Shown here: piece by piece, positions 56,603 through 64,000 of the stretch
Numbering within the stretch: the stretch's first letter is position 1
How the letters are laid out: the number at the start of each line of letters is the position of its first letter
Assembly (NCBI GenBank): GCA_022266195.1
Contig: WHVY01000007.1
Location: forward strand, 3,534,001 to 3,598,000
Direction: 5' to 3'
From: Tetranychus cinnabarinus
Lineage: Eukaryota; Arthropoda; Arachnida; Trombidiformes; Tetranychidae
DNA length: 64,000 bases
Position numbers and translations under genes: made by a program
The notes under the pieces: generated by a model
Database searches by the model: none
Seen by the model: only the letters and a program-made list of their open reading frames with translations
Told to the model about the DNA's origin: nothing

Positions 56603-56639
56603 ATGGTTGGATTTGAAACTCAATGTTTAACTCATCGCT

Positions 56640-58250
56640 TTTGAAGTCATATTTTTTCAGCGCTCTGAAGAGTTGCTTTGAAAATTCCTTAAAATGTTCA
56701 TAACTCATACTGGCCGAAAGATATGAGTGTTTACATATTTTTTTTACTTCTTACATTTTGTATTTTGTGCTCTTAGAAAATGACATCAGATTGAATTGCA
56801 TGTCAATAGAGATCTAATAGCGGATTGACCTTGAATGATCTTGAGTGCATTGTCTGCGAGATCGCGACTGCAAGATCAGACTATTTTCAATGAAATTCGC
56901 ATCAATCTCTATCTGAAGTCGACAAAAATTCCACCGAGATTTAACCCCTTTCACCCTTTTTTATAATTCATAACCATTCTATTCTCACAAAGATATGGAG
57001 AAGTAAAATGTTGAAAATGACAATTTGACTTTTCCTTTTCTCATCATTATCCTTTCAACATGATTGGTTGTTACACTGAACACCATCAAATTAGTCAACA
57101 TCATACCATGAAAGTTGTTGATAGCCTTGGGTAATTTTGAATGAAATGAAACTAAAAAGGAAAGAAAAGAAAGAAGAAACAAACAAAAAAGATTAATCTC
57201 TAGAATGATGAACAATTGATGGTAAAGCAAATCCAAACAGGTGAACATGAAGAGGAAAACAAAGTATTGGAAAGCATCTTGAAAAATGTCTCACTATTAT
57301 TGTCATCAAGCATCATCACTAGCATCTCATCTTTATCCTCATCATTTACCTTATAATACTCTACAAATGAACAGCCCAAGGTTGGTAAAGAAGTGCAATC
57401 CAAAAAGGAAAAGTAAAAAAGTTGAAAAGAGTTGAAAGCAAAAGAAGAAGCAAAAAATGTAGAAAGTTGAAAATCATTTATCAGGCTAAATGTTACGAAA
57501 AAAGATGAACAAAAATGATGATCGCGATAGATCAAAGCTAAACTGTTATCTCGACTTTTTGCCAAGGAAACCCTTTGATAATGTTTGCCTGAAAAAAAGA
57601 TACCTAATTAACCTTAGAATGGAAAGAAGGTCCATTTTGCTGGAAGAAACTTTTGTTTCTTATTCTCTCATCATTATGATTATCCTTGGTTGCTCACCAT
57701 TATCCTCTTCATCATAATACTAATGAAATACTCTGAACCAATTATTGTTTTCCTTTCCATTGAGACAATGTTTCTCTATACATTCAACCCAATCTCATCA
57801 TTATCATGATAATAACAATCAACATCTTTTCATTATTCAAGTCTCTTACCTTCACTTTGTAGACAACTTTCAACTTTTATCTGGCCAATTAATCAACTGT
57901 CAACCCATTAGTTGAACATTTTTTTCATCAACTTGTATCACCTTTAATTAATCAATTTACGCACAAATTCAATAACTTTCAATTCTCAGAACAGACAATC
58001 AATTATGTTGCATTGAACAAAAAAAATTAGTGAAAAGTTGAACAAAAATTAGTTACTTTTTGACTAACTTTGAAAAGAAGAAGAAACAAGAAAAGTTCGA
58101 GTTCTAATCGAGTCTAAGTGCTTCATTAGTTAACCAGTTTTGACAAGTTTCAAGTTTACCAACTTTACTCAATTTAATCAAAAAGTTCAAATTGATTGAA
58201 CGAATAAACTTTTCGAAATTTTGTTTCATTCGTTTTCATTTTTCTTGCAG
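56640..58250. other. Spacer with repeat fragment, before the Ig exon
   Basis: 56680-56860 partly matches 22487-22860 in reverse complement (GTTCATAACTCATACTGG). The rest is AT-rich with no recognised gene. Confidence 0.4.
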
Positions 58251-61200
58251 ATTTAGCTGCCATTTCAGATGATGGTGAACCTCGATTTTTGGCACCGGTT
58301 CCCAACTTGACTGTAGCTGTTGGCCGTGATGCTCAGTTGACTTGCCTTGTCAGTTCATTGGGCCCATACAAAGTGAGTTGGTTAATTTGTATTCTTACAG
58401 AGTTTCAAGTCGAATAAATATTAGACGAAAACTCACCTTTTACCTTTACTAATATATTTAATTGATTGAACACATTTAAACAAATTGAATATAACCATTG
58501 CAAGCTAAAACTGGAAACAGGTAAACACTTTTTACATGATGTAGTTACAAGGTAAATCTAAATGTTATCAGGAAAAGGTTTTTCTCTTCAATAATCAGTG
58601 TAAATCAATCCATTTATTGATACAAATTGAATGCGAAAAGGTATAACAAAATGGAACCACAGGATGAAAGAGAAAGGCTAAATTCAAGATAAATCCTTAC
58701 ATGAATTTCATGATAACAGTTTTGGGTTTACTTTTCAATTGGTTTCAAGTGAGTTTCAAGAGAAATGTTTCTGATAAAAAAAGGAGCTTTCAATTGATCA
58801 ATTTAATTTGAACATTGAAAGTGTTAACATTCTGACAATTCATCATCAAATGGATTCAGACGTTTCATTCTTGTTTCCGGTTCAATTTTGCCTGTCAAAA
58901 TGTTATCACACAGCAAAGTCTAATAAATGTTTTAACATGGAAAAGTAAAGAAGAAAAGTTTTAAATTCAACTTTTCTTTTTCGTAACTTGCTTCATCCTT
59001 AAACATTCAGTTTTATGCCTTTTTTGCCTCTTGTTGTAGATGAGTTTAAGATGGTTGCTATCATACTAAGTTTGACTGGCTCATTGAAATGGTGAACTTC
59101 ACCAAATAATGAACAAAAGATTGAGTAATTGACGGAATCTGAATACAAGCCTGGAGCAGTGAAAGGGTGACAAACATGAAATCTTGAGAAATCTTTTACT
59201 TCTCATCTTTAACCAACTCAATCAGCTTCAATAATAATCATAATGATTTCACACTTTTATCACTTATTATTTGTTGCATTATTATGCATTTCATTTTTCC
59301 TCTTGTTTCAAAGTCATTCTTCCTCAAGGGTATTAACATGGTGAAACAATTGATGAAATGAAACATTCTTCTTTCACTTTTCCTTTAATAACTTCAAGGA
59401 CATAATAATGCACAGTTTTCACACTGGAATATGTAAATTTGTATTTAGCTTGACACGCTAATCAATTGAAACGGAAGGAAAAAAGGAATTAATTTGTATG
59501 TGTTGAACAATTGAAAGAGTCAAATATAATTGTTGCAGAATTACTCTTTTTACAGTTTCTTTTCATGGTCGATTTGCAGCAAGAGTTCCCACTTTTATGA
59601 GTTCAAAGAAAACCACAAAATTTGTAACTCCCAGCACAAAGAATTTAAAATTGTAAAAAATCAATTCAAGCTTGAGCTTTAAAATTTCAGCACGCAACAC
59701 CATCCCAGCAATCCCAGTATCCAACGAAATTCCAAGTAAATCATCAGCATTCTAATCTTGATTAGTTTCCAGTTTGTTGATCAGTAAATACAATTCTGTG
59801 CTTTTCTTTTCTAAATATTTATATTTATTTTCGCAAATTTTCTCATGTTATTCTACGAGACACATTATAAACTCGCATGATCCGAGTAGATAGTAGACAG
59901 TGGCATTTCAACAACTTTTATACTTGAAGCACGATATACAAAACTTCGAATAAAAAAAGTTATTTATTGTTCAAAACAAATACAAAATTATATTGCTTTA
60001 AGAAATCGCTTCTAGTGCTGTGTGTTTATGCGAATTTTCAATTATCGATTATAGCGCAATTTTTTCAATGAAAATCAAAGATCATTGATCATTGATCATT
60101 AATGAAAAGTCCCAGGCATAGTTTAAAGTGATATAAAACAAGCAAAAAAGCTCTTGAATAACATAGTAAAAGGTGATTCAGAAAAATAAAAACATCGATG
60201 TTTGTCTCTTGGAAATCGATGATCACTGAAGCTTTTTATCGCTAAAATTTCCCAGCACTAATCGTTGCATTTCTTCTTCCTGCTTGACACGGCCAGCTTT
60301 GTCATAAGGATAAGGTTTGCATGTACTTTTCATGCAACTCGGTGGACAAACTCATGTAATTTAATTGGGCAAAACGTGCTTTTTGAACTGTCTTTAATCT
60401 AAAACTTTAGTGATTCTGCGAATTCCCGAAATATGAAAAATTTGTATCCAAATTCGTACAAATTTTCTGTCGATTGTTTTGGTGCTCCAAAAAACCATCC
60501 TCTTTACAATAATATTTATCTGAATAAGAGTAAAAGCTTGAGAGGCTTTCAATATCTCTACGATATTACATTATTTCATTTTGAACAAAGTAAACAAATT
60601 TTGGCTGAGATTCAATAGTTTTCTTGCCTTGTTTTTCCTTCTCAATTTAAAATTAAATTTCTTTACCAAAAGTTATAATAAAATATTTTATTGATATGAA
60701 AATACAAAGAAGCAGAAAAAAAGGCTTTTTAACCTTTACTAAACTAACCAAATAAACAACAACAACAATACCATTGTGAACATTTATCTGTTGAAAATGA
60801 TATTCAAGTTGGCAAAAAAAGGTTTAAAAAATGAATTATTTTCATTACTTTTCCCCATTTTTTCTCGTTATTTTTCACTTTTCCCTTTTAACATTTGGCT
60901 CAATTTTTTTATCACGTTATGTCAGACGTTATCAAATGATGAATAACTATTCATGGATAACCTGAAGTAACAATAATCAGGAATGCTCATGGTTCATGTT
61001 TAATAACAGAAATGTTGAGCAAGGAAAAAGAGTTGAAAGCAAAAATGGTTAATAATGGGAGTAATTTTGAGCGAGTAAAAAAAGTTGCCAGATTCAGTTC
61101 TTATTAATAAAATTGGCAGAATTGAGTTTAAAAGGTGGAAAAGTGAAGAGAAAAAGTTGAAAACAGGAAAAATAAATTCATATTCCAATGAACTCACAGG

Positions 61201-63369
61201 GAAAAAAGCAAAATGATTAATACATTAATTCCTGACCTGAAATGGTGTTAATCATGTTTGTACATTTCGAAAAAGTTATCTGTTTGTTTCATCAATTTTC
61301 CCCTGAAAAACTCTTTTTTCCATTCAAATCAATTAGTTTTCAATTCTCAACTTTACATTCATGTTTCATCGATATTTACGATTCACTGCTGAAAGGTTAA
61401 TTGAATGGAGAGATAAAGATTGATTGGAATTTATTTGCAATATTTTTTTCGACTTTTTTTTTCTTGTTATTTTCTGTTCGCTCGCCGAGTCTGGGAATGT
61501 TGATCTGTCCTTGTGAGATTGAAAAGCATATTTACTCTGGTAAAGAATGAAAATTGTGAAATGCTCAATTCATCATGAATCGGCAGATTGATGATTTTTA
61601 ATAGTAAATTGTTGAAATTGTTTATCCAACACAATGGCTGAAACACTTGTCTATCTCAGGAGATTTCATGGGAAGACAAGATAGATAACAGTGAAGGTTG
61701 TAGGAAACAGTGTAACTGAGGAATGGTGAAGGAAGAGCAAAAAATTGTTGCAGAAGACGATATTTATTGTCTTACTCATTTATCTTGAGATTTTGGTTGA
61801 TGATAGGAATTGAACACGCAATGATGATCACATCAGCGAATCACATTTACCTTGATTGTCAAAGGTTCACTCACAATAGATTATCATTGAAGGGATACAT
61901 CATGATGACAGGGTTAGAATGGGAACAAAAAAGAAAGATTGAACAAAAAAATGGTAAACGATGCAAAAATTGAACAGAAAAAGAAACTGAATAAATTGAT
62001 TAAAGGTGAAAGGGAGGGTGAAATATTGATATCAATAATGATGAGATGTTTGCACAAAATGAAATTCATATTAGCATTGAATCAAATGTAGCCATCAATT
62101 GTCAGTTGAAACAGTTTTTAGTGCCATCATCGAGATGCAATAATAATGCTAAATAAACTGATGTACTTTAATCAACTCAGTCTTTGAGTAAACAGTCGGT
62201 GAGTGTCATCGATGTAGTACAAACCTTATTAGATTCAAATTGACTTCAGTCATCTTAATTATCATCCTTTCGATCAATTTAGATCTCATCTTTTTCAGAA
62301 GCATAATCATGTTGAACTGATGGTCTCTATTCATGAGTCAATTGTCCATTTAAACTGATAGTCAACTCATGCTTCAATAATATTAGGTTGGTCAAAAGGT
62401 CTATAGTAGCACTTAGCTTACAGTAGATCAAGGCTTCAATAAAAATCAAGTCATTTCAATCAGATGAGCTAATTTACGCAATTGTGAAAGATGCATAATT
62501 AGATTTGTTGAGTTTGTGGCTTCGAAATGGCCGTAATTCTTGAGTTACAGCTGAAAATGACCTAAAGTATTTTCCTTATCTGGTTGAATGTCATTTTTTC
62601 AGATCCATTCATCTTTTTGCATCCGTTTCGGACCTCAAAGTCTGAGAAAGTCTATGAAAAATGAAATTTAAGATGACTTGACTTTTTTTGAAAAGCCATT
62701 GAAGCTACTTACGACCATTTCATTGATTAAGTAGTTTTAATTTAAGAATTAGATTTTTTTTTCGAATGCAATTTTCGTTCTAAAATTTTTGACCCAATAT
62801 TGTAACCTAATGTTATTTTAGAGTTTTTGGTTTTGAGTTTAATCAATGCTCTAACTTAAATATTGTAACAATGAAATAAGTATTGTATTTGTACAGTTGG
62901 ATGGAGCAAAGACATTTGCTGTTTTTTAGTCAAAAAGTTGCATCTTTCTTCCTAAAAGTAAACATTTTTTTCAACTTTTCATTGAATTTTCAGGCTGCTT
63001 GGCTAAGGGTCGAGGATAAGGGCATTTTAACGATACATCAGCACGTCATAAGTCGCAATTATCGACTAAGCTTGATTACACACGAGAACCGTTCCTTTGT
63101 GCTGGTTATCAAGAATGTGCAAGAGAGTGACCGCGGAGGTTACATGTGCCAAATCAACACAGTCCCAATGAAGAGCCAAGTGGGTTTCCTTGACGTCCTG
63201 GTTCCACCTCGGTTTGAACCGAGCAACCAGTCCTGGGATCAAATGGTACCCGAAGGATACAATGTAACCCTGACCTGTTACACTCAAGGCAACCCCAGTC
63301 CAAGTATTAAATGGAGACGAGAGGACAACTCGGAGATAATATTTCAAGATCATAATAAAAAATATTCAG
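58251..63369 (+). CDS. DIP/lachesin-type immunoglobulin-domain protein, partial
   Basis: Two exons are clear: 58251-58372 and 62994-63369, separated by a 4.6 kb intron. Exon 58251 begins in phase 1 (two bases complete a split codon) and encodes EPRFLAPVPNLTVAVGRDAQ with the first Ig1 cysteine (LTCLVSS). Exon 62994 continues AAWLRVEDKGILTIHQHVIS, then SDRGGYMCQINTVPMKSQVG with the second cysteine, a linker VPPRF, and the start of Ig2 (VTLTCYTQGNPSPSIKWRRE). This order and wording match DIP/lachesin/IgLON-like neuronal adhesion proteins, which sit on the cell surface, often by a GPI anchor, and in insects bind Dpr proteins. The rest of Ig2, Ig3 and the anchor lie beyond the window. The signal exon may be at 36305-36410. 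The final donor appears to be GC (CAG|GCAAGT). Which member it is cannot be decided. Confidence 0.9.
58373..62993. other. Intron of the DIP-type gene
   Basis: 4621 bp, GTGAGT donor and TTTTCAG acceptor. 59560-60640 differs in composition and holds a GATCATT triplication (60078-60101) and a 61-codon open frame (60433-60618) I do not recognise; 62500-62720 looks like an old repeat. No exon was recognised. Confidence 0.6.
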
Positions 63370-64000
63370 GCAAGTAACATCATTAATTTACCCAAATACC
63401 AGTAATCCTGAAAAGACAGCAAACAATTGAAAAACTGGAAATAATGATTGATCTTGATTCTCTTGTCCAATCAATAACCTATTATTACCTGAGTTTTATT
63501 CTTATAACAATCAATTTATTTCCATGCATTTTTACCTCTCAATTATTCCTGTTGTTATTATGATTACCTTTTCCAAAACTTGCCTGCTGATTGATTCCTG
63601 TTAATATGATGAATGAATCTCATTTGTTAACAAAAATCATTTCAAGAGTTGAAACAATTACAATCAATGATTGTTTGCTAATCGAAGTTCATTTTCATTA
63701 AACTTCTTCTTCTCTTCATCTCATATTCAAACAGTTCAAACCAGATGATTATTGTTCTTGTTATTATCATGATAAATATTATATTAATGGTTGAAATAAA
63801 ATGTGAAATCATTTTCAATTCTCTATTCCAGCTTTCATTGTTGTTTCATTGATTATCAAATGAACAATGTTAATAACATGATAACCATTAATTTTATGCA
63901 TCCTTTTATTTTTATAGTTAAATTGTGTATAATTACTAATTGTCTAATTATATTGTCCATCATATTGTTTCATCTTCAATTGGATTCACTTTTTCCTTTA
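63370..64000. other. Start of the next intron of the DIP-type gene
   Basis: AT-rich, no exon recognised up to the window end. The remaining Ig2 and Ig3 coding sequence should lie to the right. Confidence 0.55.

Noticed and set aside
57200..57565. 121-codon minus-strand open frame
   Set aside because: Phe/Ser-rich, reading opposite to AAAG-rich DNA; no motif or splice support.
1..64000. tRNA, rRNA and CRISPR features
   Set aside because: No complete tRNA cloverleaf, rRNA stretch or regular spacer-repeat array was recognised by eye; the only tRNA-like words are the two retrotransposon primer-binding sites.

Overview
This is eukaryotic nuclear DNA: AT-rich, with split genes, short GT-AG introns and long intergenic tracts. 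The gene set points to an arthropod, most likely a spider mite (Tetranychidae). The strongest clue is a UDP-glycosyltransferase without signal peptide or membrane anchor, the type spider mites are known to have gained from bacteria. A DIP/lachesin-type Ig-domain gene fits an arthropod. The species cannot be fixed from this sequence alone.

Region 1 (1-6 kb): the 3' end of a short-chain dehydrogenase/reductase (SDR) gene, a complete two-exon AP-5 mu subunit gene (AP5M1), and a complete two-exon UGT gene. Region 2 (6-12.4 kb): an SDR pseudogene, a near-perfect ~600 bp inverted repeat with diverged extra copies beside it, and a ~3 kb block copied from the PH-domain gene further right. Region 3 (12.7-17.05 kb): a complete eight-exon mixed-lineage kinase gene (slipper/MLK type: SH3, kinase, zipper, CRIB); its exons sum exactly to 909 codons plus stop. 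Region 4 (17.2-22.4 kb): a mosaic of broken gene pieces joined end to end: SDR, PH-gene exon, MLK 3' part, SDR, AP5M1 exon 2. Region 5 (24.6-34.1 kb): a PH-domain protein gene, three exons visible, 5' end not found. Region 6 (36-64 kb): probably one long gene for a DIP/lachesin-type cell-surface Ig protein. Two Ig exons are clear (58.25 and 62.99 kb); a possible signal-peptide exon lies at 36.3 kb, and the 3' end is beyond the window. Two full-length Ty3/Gypsy-type LTR retrotransposons (40.50-44.95 and 50.24-55.10 kb) lie between.

The genes do not form an operon or pathway; they are unrelated neighbours. What links the left half is repeated local copying: pieces of AP5M1, MLK, the PH gene and the SDR gene recur as partial, mostly broken copies within 30 kb. 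Both retrotransposons have LTR pairs that look identical by eye, so both insertions look young.

The most unusual items are: an array of short palindromes (CTCA-N3-TGAG type) found both in the LTR and as an in-frame repeat inside the polyprotein of the second element; a textbook -1 frameshift site with an adjacent stop at the gag-pol junction of the first element; a primer-binding site in the first element that seems to match an internal part of a tRNA; the long inverted repeat; and the chimeric pseudogene mosaic. All identities and alignments were judged by eye, without database search.
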